From Streptomyces olivaceoviridis (GTDB lineage Bacteria > Actinomycetota > Actinomycetes > Streptomycetales > Streptomycetaceae): a stretch of DNA of 64,000 nucleotides. This document shows positions 42,876 through 54,297 of the stretch, piece after piece. Both the position numbers and the translations under genes were made by a program. Below the pieces are notes generated by a model. That model made no database searches, was not told the DNA's origin, and worked only from the letters and a program-made list of their open reading frames with translations. The DNA lies in NCBI RefSeq assembly GCF_014650115.1, contig NZ_BMUI01000001.1, positions 62,001 through 126,000 of the forward strand, given 5' to 3'. The first letter of the stretch is position 1. Each line of letters starts with the position of its first letter.

Positions 42876-43808
42876 TCACACGGCGGGCGTCTGCACGCTC
42901 CCTTCGGGCGTGGTCTGGGTGCCCTCGTTGTTCGGCGTGGTCTGGGTGCCCTCGTTGTTCGGCGTGGTCTGGGTGCCCTCGTTGTTCGGCGTGGTCTGCG
43001 CGCCCGGAGCGTTCCCCGTACCCGGAGCGTTCTGCGTACCCGGCGCGTTCTGCGTGCCCGGAGCGTTCGGAGCATTCTGCGTGCCCGGCGCATTCTGCGT
43101 GCCCGGCGCATTCTGCGCGCCCGGCGCATTCTGCGCGCCCGGCGCGTTCTGCGTGCCAGGCGTGTTCGGAGCATTCTGCGTGCCCGGCGCGTTCCCCGTA
43201 CCCGGCGCGTTCCCCGTACCCGGAGCGTTCGGAGCGTTCGGAGTGTTCGGAGCGTTCGGAGTGCCCGAATTGAACGACCCGTTGATGTTCGTGTTCGTGT
43301 TGGTGTTATTGGTGATGTTACTCACGTTGTTGGTCGTCTGGTTGACGACTTGATTCACCACCGACGCCGGCAGACCGAGGCTTTGCGCCTTGGCCTGTGC
43401 GGCCGCTACACCCTGTGCCTTGGCCTGCTGCGGGGTGGCGCCCCGGTTTATCGCCGCTTGCGCGGCGGCCGATCCGGCCGCCACAGCCTCGGACGCCTGC
43501 CCCGAATTCCCCGTGGCGGACGAGGACCCTCCCGTGCCTCCCGCGCATGTCACGGAACCTACGGAGAAAGGCCCTGTTCCCGAGACGGACGTCGGTCCGA
43601 TACTGCCACCGGAAGACGAATTCACGCTTTCCCCGCCGGGCGAGACGGTGAAAGTTCCGTTGGCGGCGAAGCCGTTGCCCGTCAGGCTCCCACCTGAAAC
43701 GCGACAGCTTTGGTTCGGGGCAGCGGAGGCCGACTCCATCGCGCCGACCGTCATTCCTCCGACCAGCACAGCCATGGCGGCGGCGCTCAGTACTGATTTC
43801 CCTCGCAT
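42876..43808 (-). CDS. Secreted low-complexity repeat protein (NAPGTQ and EGTQTTPNN repeats)
   Basis: 310 residues, ATG 43806-43808 after AAGGAG. Signal peptide with core AAAMAVLVGGMTVGAM, cleaved at ASA-AP near 29. The mature N half is Ser/Gly-rich with two Cys (QSCRVSGG and VTCAGG, about 34 and 88) likely disulfide-linked; next an Ala/Gln-rich helix with AQGVAAAQAKAQSLGLPA, then an Asn-rich block (NQTTNNVSNITNNTNTNTN), then ~90 residues of NAPGTQ/NAPGTG/NAPN hexads, and finally three identical TPNNEGTQT units. No sortase or TM anchor. Not similar to chaplins or rodlins in motif. A surface or matrix protein is inferred. Confidence 0.82.
   Translation of the reverse strand: MRGKSVLSAAAMAVLVGGMTVGAMESASAAPNQSCRVSGGSLTGNGFAANGTFTVSPGGESVNSSSGGSIGPTSVSGTGPFSVGSVTCAGGTGGSSSATGNSGQASEAVAAGSAAAQAAINRGATPQQAKAQGVAAAQAKAQSLGLPASVVNQVVNQTTNNVSNITNNTNTNTNINGSFNSGTPNAPNTPNAPNAPGTGNAPGTGNAPGTQNAPNTPGTQNAPGAQNAPGAQNAPGTQNAPGTQNAPNAPGTQNAPGTQNAPGTGNAPGAQTTPNNEGTQTTPNNEGTQTTPNNEGTQTTPEGSVQTPAV
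42907..43265. repeat. Coding tandem repeats: 27-bp x3.6 and 18-bp array
   Basis: Three identical 27-bp units (42907-42933, 42934-42960, 42961-42987; GGCGTGGTCTGGGTGCCCTC then GTTGTTC) and a partial fourth, followed to 43265 by about 14 variants of an 18-bp unit resembling GGAGCGTTCTGCGTGCCC. All periods are multiples of three and stay in frame, so array length can change without breaking the gene. Confidence 0.9.
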
Positions 43809-43968
43809 GAAGCTCTCCTTCGCTGGGGCCGTGATTCAGCGACCGGAGACGTTTCCGTCCGGATAACAGCACGCTAACTCCGCTACCCTGCCGGTGCATC
43901 TAGGCTTGCAGGCGCCAGCGGCGGGCATTAGCCTGCCTCAACTCCCCGCGCGACGGCCTTTTTTCTGT

Positions 43969-44335
43969 TTAGCGCACAAATTCCTCTTCCTCGTGCCGGA
44001 CCTCGGCCGTGCGGACCGGCAGCGACAGCATGAGCAGGCAGATGGCGACCGGCGCGGCCGGCCGCGAGGTGCGCCGGCCGACCGGCCGGGGCAGCGCGGG
44101 CGGCGACCAGGCCGAGTGCGACGACGAGCAGGAGGGTGCCGAAGGTCCGGCCCCAGACGAGCGCGGCCTCGGCCGAGCGTGTGAGCGGTTCGAGGACCAG
44201 GCCGCCGAAGGATGTGCCGGTGAACCGCGTCGAGTCGTAGATCGAGCCGTTCACGTGCGGGACGCCTTCGGGGCCGATCCAGGTCTCCAGGTCGGCGAGC
44301 CGTTCGCCGCTGGGGGTGGCCAGGACGACGGCCAT
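43969..44335 (-). pseudogene. Small membrane protein, apparently frameshifted
   Basis: From ATG 44333-44335 (MAVVLATPSGERLADLETWI) the frame runs through PHVNGSIYDSTRFTGTSFGG and a TM helix (TFGTLLLVVALGLVAA). Near 44088-44096 the coding-like frame shifts by one base and continues LPRPVGRRTSRPAAPVAICL, LMLSLPVRTAEVRHEEEEFV to a stop at 43969-43971; the second part includes another TM helix. The span 43969-44335 is one base over a multiple of three, as a single insertion predicts. An in-frame GTG at 44467 could extend the N terminus. No homologue is recognised. The 274 bases 44468-44741 hold no supported gene. Confidence 0.5.
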
Positions 44336-44741
44336 CTGCCGTACGGCGAGGATCGCAGCGCGAACCGGGTCGCGCGCAGCCGCGCTGTGACCGCCGCTCT
44401 TCCGCTCTGCGCTCCTTCCGAGCCTCGCAGACCCCCTGGGAAGGGACGCGGGCAACCCCAGATTCACCTAACTTTGGTCTCTTTTGTCCGAAAGTCCGTG
44501 GTCCGGGGTGCGGCCGGTTCCATGCCCGGGGCGCGACAAGGATCACACCGCGCTGCCGGCATGGCTCCGCGTGAGGGGGCAGACGTACCTGCGTACACGC
44601 CCTTTGGCTGCACTGCGCAGCGATGCGCATGCAGGACGTAAGGGGCGGAAGTCCGCCTATGGTCGATTTTCGGCCCGTCGTACGTCACCGTCGCCGTCCG
44701 GGCCCGTCCCTGTCCCCGTCGAAAGGTAGGCGAGCCCCGTT

Positions 44742-46133
44742 TTGGCGACCGCTACCACCGCCTCAGCCCTCACCCCGCCCCGCAAGTCGCGGCGGGCCGC
44801 ACCGGCCCGTACCGCCCGGGACGTGACCGTCACCGACCCCGCGCTCGTCAAGCGCGCCGTGAAGGCGGCGGCACTCGGCAACGCGATGGAGTGGTTCGAC
44901 TTCGGCGTCTACAGCTACATCGCCGTCACCCTGGGCAAGGTCTTCTTCCCGTCCGGCAACCCGACCGCCCAGCTGCTGTCCACGTTCGGCGCCTTCGCGG
45001 CGGCCTTCCTGGTCCGTCCGCTCGGCGGCATGGTCTTCGGCCCGCTGGGCGACCGCGTGGGCCGGCAGAAGGTCCTCGCGGTCACGATGATCATGATGGC
45101 GGCGGGTACGTTCGCGATCGGCCTGATCCCGTCGTACGCGACGATCGGCGTCGGCGCGCCGATCCTGCTGCTCGCCGCCCGTCTGGTGCAGGGCTTCTCC
45201 ACCGGCGGTGAGTACGCGGGTGCGACGACGTTCATCGCCGAGTACGCGCCGGACAAGAAGCGCGGCTTCCTCGGGAGCTGGCTGGAGTTCGGCACGCTCG
45301 CCGGCTACATCGGCGGCGCGGGTCTGGTCACGCTCATGACCGCGCTGCTGTCCTCGGACGACCTCACCTCGTGGGGCTGGCGCATCCCGTTCCTGATCGC
45401 GGGCCCGATGGGCATCATCGGCCTGTACCTGCGGATGCGGCTGGAGGAGACCCCGGCGTTCGCGGCGGAGGTCGAGAAGGCGGAGGCGGCCCGGCCGAAG
45501 GTGCCGCTGCGCGAGATGGTCACCGGCCAGTGGAAGTCCCTGCTGCTGTGCATGGGCCTGGTCCTGGTCTTCAACGTCACCGACTACATGCTGCTGTCGT
45601 ACATGCCGAGCTATCTCACCAGTGAGCTGAAGTACGACGAGACGCACGGGCTGCTGGTCGTGCTCGGTGTGATGGCCCTGATGATGATCGTCCAGCCGTT
45701 CGTGGGCGCGCTGACCGACCGGGTCGGTCGCCGGCCGGTGATCGCGGCGGGCTGCGCGGGCTTCCTGTTCCTGTCCGTCCCGGCCCTGCTGCTGATCCGC
45801 GACGGCAGCCTGCTGGCCGTGGGGCTGGGCATGGGCGCGCTGGGTCTGCTCCTGGTGTGCTTCACGGCGGCCATGCCGGCCGCGCTGCCCGCGCTGTTCC
45901 CGACGCGCGTGCGCTACGGGTCCCTGTCGATCGGGTTCAACGTGTCCGTGTCGCTGTTCGGCGGTACGACTCCGCTGGTCGTGACCGCGCTGATCGGGGC
46001 GACCGGGAACATGATGATGCCCGCGTACTACATGATGGCCGCGGCCGTCGTGGGCGGTGTCGCCGTGTGGCGGATGTCGGAGTCGGCGGGGCGCCCGCTG
46101 CCGGGTTCCGCGCCGTCCGTGGAAGGCCGCTGA
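44742..46133 (+). CDS. MHS-family MFS transporter (ProP/ShiA-like metabolite:H+ symporter)
   Basis: 463 residues. TTG 44742 is used, with GAAAGGTAGG 13 bases before; GTG 44823 is an alternative. After a basic Ala/Pro-rich N tail, GNAMEWFDFGVYSYIAVTLG (about 47-66) is the MHS subfamily hallmark, followed by PLGGMVFGPLGDRVGRQKVL, RLVQGFSTGGEYAGATTFIAEYAP and GWRIPFLIAGPMG. Twelve membrane segments. Substrates of the group include proline, betaine, citrate, dicarboxylates and shikimate; the cargo here is not determinable. Confidence 0.9.
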   Translation: MATATTASALTPPRKSRRAAPARTARDVTVTDPALVKRAVKAAALGNAMEWFDFGVYSYIAVTLGKVFFPSGNPTAQLLSTFGAFAAAFLVRPLGGMVFGPLGDRVGRQKVLAVTMIMMAAGTFAIGLIPSYATIGVGAPILLLAARLVQGFSTGGEYAGATTFIAEYAPDKKRGFLGSWLEFGTLAGYIGGAGLVTLMTALLSSDDLTSWGWRIPFLIAGPMGIIGLYLRMRLEETPAFAAEVEKAEAARPKVPLREMVTGQWKSLLLCMGLVLVFNVTDYMLLSYMPSYLTSELKYDETHGLLVVLGVMALMMIVQPFVGALTDRVGRRPVIAAGCAGFLFLSVPALLLIRDGSLLAVGLGMGALGLLLVCFTAAMPAALPALFPTRVRYGSLSIGFNVSVSLFGGTTPLVVTALIGATGNMMMPAYYMMAAAVVGGVAVWRMSESAGRPLPGSAPSVEGR

Positions 46134-46231
46134 GGGGCGCCCCGGCCGCCATGCCCCGCGGGCAGTCGTACCCATCCGCGCCCTCGGCTGCGATCATCGA
46201 GGGAGGACACTCGGGAAAGGCAGCTGGGGCT

Positions 46232-46903
46232 ATGAGCGGGTCGCAGGTCTGGGACGACGTCGACGACTACTTCATCAACACGCTCTCACCGGACGACGAG
46301 GTGCTGCGCGCGGCCCTGCGCGACAGTGATGCCGCCGGGCTGCCCGCCATCGCCGTCACGGCGGCGCAGGGCAAGTTCCTCCGGCTGCTCGCCGAGCTCC
46401 AGGGGGCGCGGCACATCCTGGAGATCGGCACGCTCGCCGGGTACAGCACGATCTGGCTGGCCCGCGCGCTGCCCGAGGACGGCAGGCTGATCTCGCTGGA
46501 GTACAGCGCCAAGCACGCCGAGGTGGCCGTCCGGAACATCGCTCGGGCGGGCCTGGACCGGATCGCGGAGGTGCGGGTGGGCCCGGCCCTGGAGTCCCTG
46601 CCCAAGCTCGCCGACGAGAACCCGGCCCCCTTCGACCTGGTCTTCATCGACGCGGACAAGGCCAACAACCCGCACTACGTGGAGTGGGCGCTGCGGCTCA
46701 CCCGCGCGGGCAGCATGATCGTCCTGGACAACGTGGTGCGCGGCGGCCGGGTGGCCGACGCGCGCAGTACCGAGCCGGACGTGGTCGGCACCCGTGCCGC
46801 GCTCGAACTGATCGCCACGCATCCCCGGTTGACCGGTACGGCGATCCAGACGGTCGGCAGCAAGGGGTACGACGGGTTCGCGCTGGCCCGGGTGCTCGGC
46901 TGA
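46232..46903 (+). CDS. O-methyltransferase (caffeoyl-CoA/catechol OMT type)
   Basis: 223 residues, ATG 46232 with GGGAAAGGCAG before. Methyltransf_3 core: HILEIGTLAGYSTIWLARAL (motif I), LISLEYSAKHAEVA, FDLVFIDADKANNPHY (metal-binding Asp pair) and GSMIVLDNVVRGGRV. Divalent-metal-dependent catechol-type O-methyltransferase expected. Single gene by position; converges with the FHA gene. Confidence 0.92.
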   Translation: MSGSQVWDDVDDYFINTLSPDDEVLRAALRDSDAAGLPAIAVTAAQGKFLRLLAELQGARHILEIGTLAGYSTIWLARALPEDGRLISLEYSAKHAEVAVRNIARAGLDRIAEVRVGPALESLPKLADENPAPFDLVFIDADKANNPHYVEWALRLTRAGSMIVLDNVVRGGRVADARSTEPDVVGTRAALELIATHPRLTGTAIQTVGSKGYDGFALARVLG

Positions 46904-46931
46904 GGCCGCTCGGGCCGAGGACCGCGCCGGT

Positions 46932-47324
46932 TCAGAGCTCGTGGTAGAAGCCGACGTTGACGCTGCGCGGCTCGGTGCGGTCCTGGATGACGATCTCGCC
47001 GGACCCGCCGTGCGGCAGCGGGACGGTCGCGCCGTAGCCGAGGGGCTGCGCGTACTCCCCGACGGTGAGCCGGACCTCGGAGGCCGGGTCGGGCTGGGAG
47101 CCGCGCAGCCAGGTCAGCTGCCAGGCGCCGTCCGGGCCGCACAGGAACTCCAGGTGGACGCGGGAGACGAACAGCCAGTCCTCGGGGGTGACCAGCCGGC
47201 ACGCCGCCCCGTCCCGGCCGATCCGCAGCACGGCGCCGGGCTCGCTGGGCGCCTCGGCCATCGTCATGCCGGCGGTGGCGCCCGCGTCCGCCCCGGAGAC
47301 GGTGGCCATGGTGAGTTCGAGCAC
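46932..47324 (-). CDS. Small FHA-domain protein
   Basis: 130 residues, GTG 47322-47324 after AGGGGGAA. A 25-residue N-terminal segment precedes one forkhead-associated domain: VLRIGRDGAACRL, then VSRVHLEFL with the SxxH motif, and PLGYGATVPLPHGGSGEIVI. The domain should bind phosphothreonine peptides, linking this protein to Ser/Thr kinase signalling. No kinase is encoded nearby. Confidence 0.8.
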   Translation of the reverse strand: MLELTMATVSGADAGATAGMTMAEAPSEPGAVLRIGRDGAACRLVTPEDWLFVSRVHLEFLCGPDGAWQLTWLRGSQPDPASEVRLTVGEYAQPLGYGATVPLPHGGSGEIVIQDRTEPRSVNVGFYHEL

Positions 47325-47436
47325 GAGGTTCCCCCTGAGACGTCCTTGTGCGGTGGCTTGGTCGCGGCGGGCGGGGTGCCGTACCGCCGCCGCATGATAA
47401 AACGCCCGGCGGGGTCGCGTCCGGCACAATGGGTTC

Positions 47437-47877
47437 ATGACCGAGCGAAAGCCACCGGGGGTTCCGTTCGAGTCCTGGGTGGACAAGCAGATCCGCGACG
47501 CGCAGGGGCGTGGGGAGTTCGACCGGTTGCCGGGAGCGGGGGCGCCGCTGCCCACGGAGGTCGACTCCACGTACGACGAACTGTGGTGGGTCAAGCGGAA
47601 GCTGGTCCGTGAGGGGCTGGCGGTGCTGCCGCCCGCGCTGGCGCTGCGCAAGGAGGCGGAGGACGCGCTGGAGGCGGCGTACGCGGCGCCCTCGGAGCGG
47701 ATCGCCCGGAAGATCATCGAGGACGTCAACGTCCGGATCAAGGACATGATGTTCAAGCCGCCGCCCGGTCCGCCGCTGGGGAAGAAGCCGTACGACGTCG
47801 AGGAGGTCGTACGCGAATGGCGGCAGCGCAGGGCTGCCGCCAGGGGTGACGGGGGCGTGGCGGGCTCAGCCGTGTAG
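47437..47877 (+). CDS. DUF1992-domain protein (DnaJ subfamily C member 28-like)
   Basis: 146 residues, ATG 47437. The conserved opening FESWVDKQIRDAQGRGEFDRLPGAGAPL and the helix DELWWVKRKLVREGLAVLPPALALRKE define DUF1992. A CACAAT -10-like hexamer ends six bases before the ATG, with no ribosome site, so the message may be leaderless. Function unknown; the name comes from eukaryotic DNAJC28. Overlaps the next convergent gene by 12 bp. Confidence 0.9.
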   Translation: MTERKPPGVPFESWVDKQIRDAQGRGEFDRLPGAGAPLPTEVDSTYDELWWVKRKLVREGLAVLPPALALRKEAEDALEAAYAAPSERIARKIIEDVNVRIKDMMFKPPPGPPLGKKPYDVEEVVREWRQRRAAARGDGGVAGSAV

Positions 47878-48972
47878 CAGCCGCCCGGCCAGCTCCCGGT
47901 AGTCGCGCAGGGCGAGTCGCAGTTGCTCGGTGTCGGTCTCGGCGCCGGGGCCGCGGCCCTCGGTGCCCTCCCAGGACATCCGCAGGGTGCGGCGGCGGCG
48001 CGTGACGGCCTCGGTGAACCGCGCGGCGATCTCCTCCAGCGCCCGGTCGGCCTGTTCGACGGCCTGCCGGGGCTCGTCCACGAACCCGGTGACCACCTCG
48101 CGCAGTCGCCGCTCCCACTGCTCCGTCTCCTCGTGCGGCAGCAGCGGGGTGCCGGTTCCGGAGGGTGCGGTGGCGGCCGTCCCGACGGTGCCGGTGCCGT
48201 GGCCGGGTGCGGCCGTGCTGCCCGGCCCCGTCGGCCAGGTGTCCGCGGCCCGCGCCTCGGTCATCCGGGCCTCGCGCCCGCTGACCTCACCGACGGACGG
48301 AGCCCCGAGCCCGTTGTCCGGCATCACGCCTTCCTCCTCCCCGGCCCACCCCGGGCCACCGGCGTCCCTGTCGCCTCCGCGGTACGTCTGCGACGCCCGC
48401 CCCTGTGTACCGGGTGTCTCCGGACCCAGTTCCTCCGTGCCGGGCCGCAGCCCCTCGGAGCCGTGTGACCCGGCGTCCCCGGACACGTCGGATGCGGGGC
48501 CGCCTGCCGGGCCGGGGGTGGGCTCGATGTCCTCGGTCCTCCCCGACCCGGGCACGCCCGCCGGGCCCGGGGGCGGCTGAGGCGTGTCCTTCGGGGTGCG
48601 GTCGTCCCCGGTCAGCCCCTCCCGGCCGGGACCGGCCGAGCCCGGGAGCCGTCCGCTCTCCCTCCCGCCCGGAGTCCGGCCAACCGCGTCCGCGCCCGGC
48701 CATCCGCTCGCGCCCTCGCCCGACAGCCGGCCGCCTCCGCCGGGCCCCGCGCCCGGAACACCGCCGCCTGCCGGCCGGCGTGCGCCCGGTTCACCGGGCA
48801 GGCGTTCCTCCGGCAGGGGCCTCCTCGGGGTCCGGCGGCCGGGGGCCGCGTCGCCCGGTGCCCATTCGTCCCTCTGTTGTTCCGACTCCTGCTCCGGCGT
48901 CCACTCGTCCCCACGCGAGAGGCGTTGCGGGCGGTGCCGGTCGCCGCCGGAGCCGCTCGTCCTGTCCGTCAT
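47866..48972 (-). CDS. Disordered protein with C-terminal helical domain, paralogue of the next gene
   Basis: 368 residues, ATG 48970-48972. Residues 1-260 are Gly/Pro/Arg/Glu-rich and predicted disordered. The C-terminal ~110 residues are helical: EQWERRLREVVTGFVDEPRQ, AVEQADRALEEIAARFTEAV, LRLALRDYRELAGRLLHG. The FVDxPRQAVxxADxxxxE pattern is shared with the membrane protein encoded five bases upstream, so both probably have one ancestor and one pathway. Function unknown. Confidence 0.75.
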   Translation of the reverse strand: MTDRTSGSGGDRHRPQRLSRGDEWTPEQESEQQRDEWAPGDAAPGRRTPRRPLPEERLPGEPGARRPAGGGVPGAGPGGGGRLSGEGASGWPGADAVGRTPGGRESGRLPGSAGPGREGLTGDDRTPKDTPQPPPGPAGVPGSGRTEDIEPTPGPAGGPASDVSGDAGSHGSEGLRPGTEELGPETPGTQGRASQTYRGGDRDAGGPGWAGEEEGVMPDNGLGAPSVGEVSGREARMTEARAADTWPTGPGSTAAPGHGTGTVGTAATAPSGTGTPLLPHEETEQWERRLREVVTGFVDEPRQAVEQADRALEEIAARFTEAVTRRRRTLRMSWEGTEGRGPGAETDTEQLRLALRDYRELAGRLLHG

Positions 48973-48977
48973 GGCGT

Positions 48978-49658
48978 TCAGCTCTCCTTCGGTCGGCTCC
49001 GGTGCAGAGCCCACGGCGTGTGGGAGCGGGCGTGGGAGCGGGTCGCGGCGGGCGGCGTCGAGCGGTCCGTGCCGGCGGGGGCGCGGTGCCGGCCGGGCTC
49101 GGCGCTGGTCAGGTCCTCGAAGAGGGCGCGGGCGCCGAGCAGCGCCGACCGCATCTCCTCGGTCCCCGCGCCGGTCCCGTCCGATCCGGCACCGGCGGCG
49201 GCGTGAGCCACCCGGTGCACCTGGCGGTAGCCGTCGACGTGGTCGGCGTGGTGCACGGAGAGGGCGGCGAGCTGCTCCTCGTAGCGTCCGCCGTCGGGGT
49301 AGCCGCGCGCGGCGGCGAGTTCTCCGATGAGGAGGTCGGCCTCGGCCACCGCCTGGCGGGGCGAGTCGACGAAGTGTTCCTGCACGGCCGTCCAGCGGTC
49401 CGCGTACCGCTGCCGCTCGGCGCCGTCCAGCGGCCGTTCCCGAAGGTCTCCGTGGCGTTCGAGGCGCTCGGTCAGCTCCCGTTCGGCGGCCGTGGTGTCC
49501 CCGTCGTGCAGGGCCACGGTCCGCTCGTACTCGGGCCCGAAGCGCCGCTTGAGGTTCGGACCGCCGCGCCGGGTGCGGCCCCGCACGGTCAGGGCGACGG
49601 CGCCGAGGACCACGACCGCCGCGATCACGATCAACAGAATGATCAGGCCTGTGGACAT
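48978..49658 (-). CDS. Single-TM membrane protein with helical cytoplasmic domain
   Basis: 226 residues, ATG 49656-49658 with GGAAGG upstream. N-terminal TM helix (LIILLIVIAAVVVLGAVALTV), basic stop (RGRTRRGGPNLKRRFG), then a helical domain with ERTVALHDGDTTAAERELTE, RYADRWTAVQEHFVDSPRQA and VAEADLLIGELAAARGYP. The tail is disordered. Conserved in Streptomyces as a pair with the downstream disordered protein (five-base gap, one operon). Function unknown. Confidence 0.8.
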   Translation of the reverse strand: MSTGLIILLIVIAAVVVLGAVALTVRGRTRRGGPNLKRRFGPEYERTVALHDGDTTAAERELTERLERHGDLRERPLDGAERQRYADRWTAVQEHFVDSPRQAVAEADLLIGELAAARGYPDGGRYEEQLAALSVHHADHVDGYRQVHRVAHAAAGAGSDGTGAGTEEMRSALLGARALFEDLTSAEPGRHRAPAGTDRSTPPAATRSHARSHTPWALHRSRPKES

Positions 49659-49803
49659 GGTTGCCTTCCGGTCGGACCGGCCCCGCTGGCCGGTTCTCCC
49701 TTCGGGTGACCCGGAAGTTCGCCCACAAACGGCTCCCCGCCCCGGTTCGGCCCCGCCATATCCGGTTGCGCAGGGGGCGGGGCGGCTCCCGACAATGGCC
49801 GGC

Positions 49804-52390
<2,587 letters not shown>

Positions 52391-52474
52391 TCACCACTTA
52401 TGGCCTGCCGAGTGCTGCGGATCTGGAGGAAATCCGCATAATCTCTGGAGTTCCCGAGGGGAGGGGACACACGC

Positions 52475-53383
52475 GTGACGGGAGAGCAGGGCACCACGTG
52501 CCCGGAGTGCGGGACGCCGAGGGGGCCGGACAACACGCCGTCGTGCGACTGCACGGCTCGCGCGTCGGAGGCCCTGCGCGAGACCCGCACGGCCGAGGCG
52601 GCTGCGGCGGAGGACTTCGACCCGCTGCGGATTCGGCCGTACGTGGAGATGCGGCCGGCCTCCGAGGAGCCCCGGCCCGCGCCACCCGCCGGGACCGCTC
52701 CGCCGCCTCCTCCGCAGCTGCCCGTGTCACCGCTCGGCCCGGCGGCGGAGCCGGACGCGCCCACGGACAGAACCGAGGCCGACCGGCCCCGGCGCCGCTC
52801 CCGTCGTACGGTGCTGCTGGCCGCCGGGGGCGCGGGGGTGGCCGTCGTCGCGGTGGCCGGTTCCGCGCTGTTCTCGTACCAGGCGCCGGTCCGGGGCCGG
52901 GCGGCCCAGGAGGTCAGGGAGAGCATCCCGGAGACGACGACACGGGCGCCGTCGTCGGCGACGGCCCCGGCTCCCCCGGTGGCATCCCGTCCACCGCTGC
53001 CCTCCCCCTCGGCGACGGCCGGCCCGAGCCCGTCGCAGGGCTCCGCCTCGCCGTCCCCGACCGCGACCCCGACGGCCTCCGCGAGCGCCTCCCGCGCCGC
53101 CGCCTCACCGACCCCGTCCACGACGCCGTCGGGCACCCCGGGCACCACACCCGCCGCGCCACCGGTGCTGCGACGCGGTGACACGGGCCCGGAGGTCACC
53201 GAGCTCCAGCAGCGCCTGCGCCGGCTGAACCTCTACGCCGACCGGATCGACGGCATCTTCACCCGCCCGGTCGAGGACGCGGTGCGCAACTACCAGCTGG
53301 CCCGGGGCATCAGGGGCGACGGCCTGGGAACGTACGGCCCGGCGACGCGCAGGAGCCTGGAGTCGGAGACGCCGGAGCCGTAG
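52475..53383 (+). CDS. Membrane-anchored peptidoglycan-binding domain protein with zinc-finger-like N terminus
   Basis: 302 residues, GTG 52475 after GAGGGGAC. Starts with a small Cys motif (TCPECGTPRG, then SCDC), a disordered stretch, a basic RRRSRR, one TM helix (TVLLAAGGAGVAVVAVAGSAL) near 115, a Ser/Thr/Pro-rich spacer, and a C-terminal PG_binding_1 domain (LRRGDTGPEVTELQQRLRRL, DGIFTRPVEDAVRNYQ). Topology: Cys-rich part inside, peptidoglycan-binding part outside. Possibly a sensor or anchor tying the cytoplasm to the cell wall. Confidence 0.87.
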   Translation: MTGEQGTTCPECGTPRGPDNTPSCDCTARASEALRETRTAEAAAAEDFDPLRIRPYVEMRPASEEPRPAPPAGTAPPPPPQLPVSPLGPAAEPDAPTDRTEADRPRRRSRRTVLLAAGGAGVAVVAVAGSALFSYQAPVRGRAAQEVRESIPETTTRAPSSATAPAPPVASRPPLPSPSATAGPSPSQGSASPSPTATPTASASASRAAASPTPSTTPSGTPGTTPAAPPVLRRGDTGPEVTELQQRLRRLNLYADRIDGIFTRPVEDAVRNYQLARGIRGDGLGTYGPATRRSLESETPEP

Positions 53384-53428
53384 CGCCTCGTGCGCGCCCG
53401 CGCACGGCCACGACGGGGGACCGGGCCG

Positions 53429-54097
53429 TCAGCCGATGTGCAGCCGGATCCCCCCGCCGGCCACCGCCTCGACCCGCACCCGCGTGAGATCGCGCACCGC
53501 CACGTCCGGCTCGTGGAACACCGCGCGCGGTCCGACCCCCACCACGCGCATCCCGGCGGCGCGCCCCGCCGTGATCCCCGCGCCGGAGTCCTCGAAGACG
53601 ATGCAGTCGGCCGGGTCGACGCCCAGTTCGGCGGCGCCCTTCAGGAAGCCCTCGGGGTCCGGCTTGCTCGCGCCGACCGACTCGGCGGTGACGCGGACGG
53701 CCGGCAGGGGCAGCCCGGCGGCGTTCATGCGGGCGGTGGACAGGGCGACGTCGGCGGAGGTCACCAGGGCGTGCGGAAGCCCTTCCAGCGAGGAGAGGAA
53801 GGCACGCGCGCCGGGGATCTCGATCACGCCGTCGGTGTCGGCGGTCTCCTCCGCCAGCATGCGGGCGTTGTCGGCGAGGTTCTGCTCGACCGGCCGGCCG
53901 GGGAGGAGGACGGCCATGGAGGCGTGGCCCTGCCGGCCGTGCACGACCTTCATCACCTCGTCGCCGTCCAGCCCGTGCCGCTCGGCCCAGCGCCGCCAGA
54001 TGCGCTCGACCACGGCGTCCGAGTTGACGAGGGTGCCGTCCATGTCGAGCAGGAGGGCGCGGGCGGTGAGGACGGCGGGCGTGGCGGTGGCCGGCAT
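53429..54097 (-). CDS. HAD-IA family phosphatase (sugar-phosphatase-like)
   Basis: 222 residues from ATG 54095-54097, with CTGGAG eight bases upstream. Motif I LLLDMDGTLVNSD (Asp18, Asp20), motif II Thr/Ser in LVTSAD, motif III Lys in GASKPDPEGF, motif IV FEDSGAGITAG. Beta-phosphoglucomutase/HxpB-like subclass with a helical cap (about 25-90). Removes phosphate from a small sugar phosphate such as 2-deoxyglucose-6-P, glycerol-P or hexitol-P; not resolved. Confidence 0.92.
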   Translation of the reverse strand: MPATATPAVLTARALLLDMDGTLVNSDAVVERIWRRWAERHGLDGDEVMKVVHGRQGHASMAVLLPGRPVEQNLADNARMLAEETADTDGVIEIPGARAFLSSLEGLPHALVTSADVALSTARMNAAGLPLPAVRVTAESVGASKPDPEGFLKGAAELGVDPADCIVFEDSGAGITAGRAAGMRVVGVGPRAVFHEPDVAVRDLTRVRVEAVAGGGIRLHIG

Positions 54098-54297
54098 CGG
54101 CAGCTCCAGGAACGGGAGGACCCGGGTCGGGCGGACGCCGGGTGGGACAAGGCGGCCCCGCCCGCCGGTCAGGGAAAACGGGCGGGAGCCACTTTGTTTC
54201 CCCACGGTACAAAACCAGCCCGTGTTCCCGCCACCACCCCCGGCGAGCAGTCACCCGGCATTCGGCCCGGACCGGCCGCACGGCCGGGCCGTCCCGG

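Noticed and set aside
42907-43265. CRISPR array
   Set aside because: The units are contiguous 27- and 18-bp coding repeats without spacers, and no cas gene is nearby.
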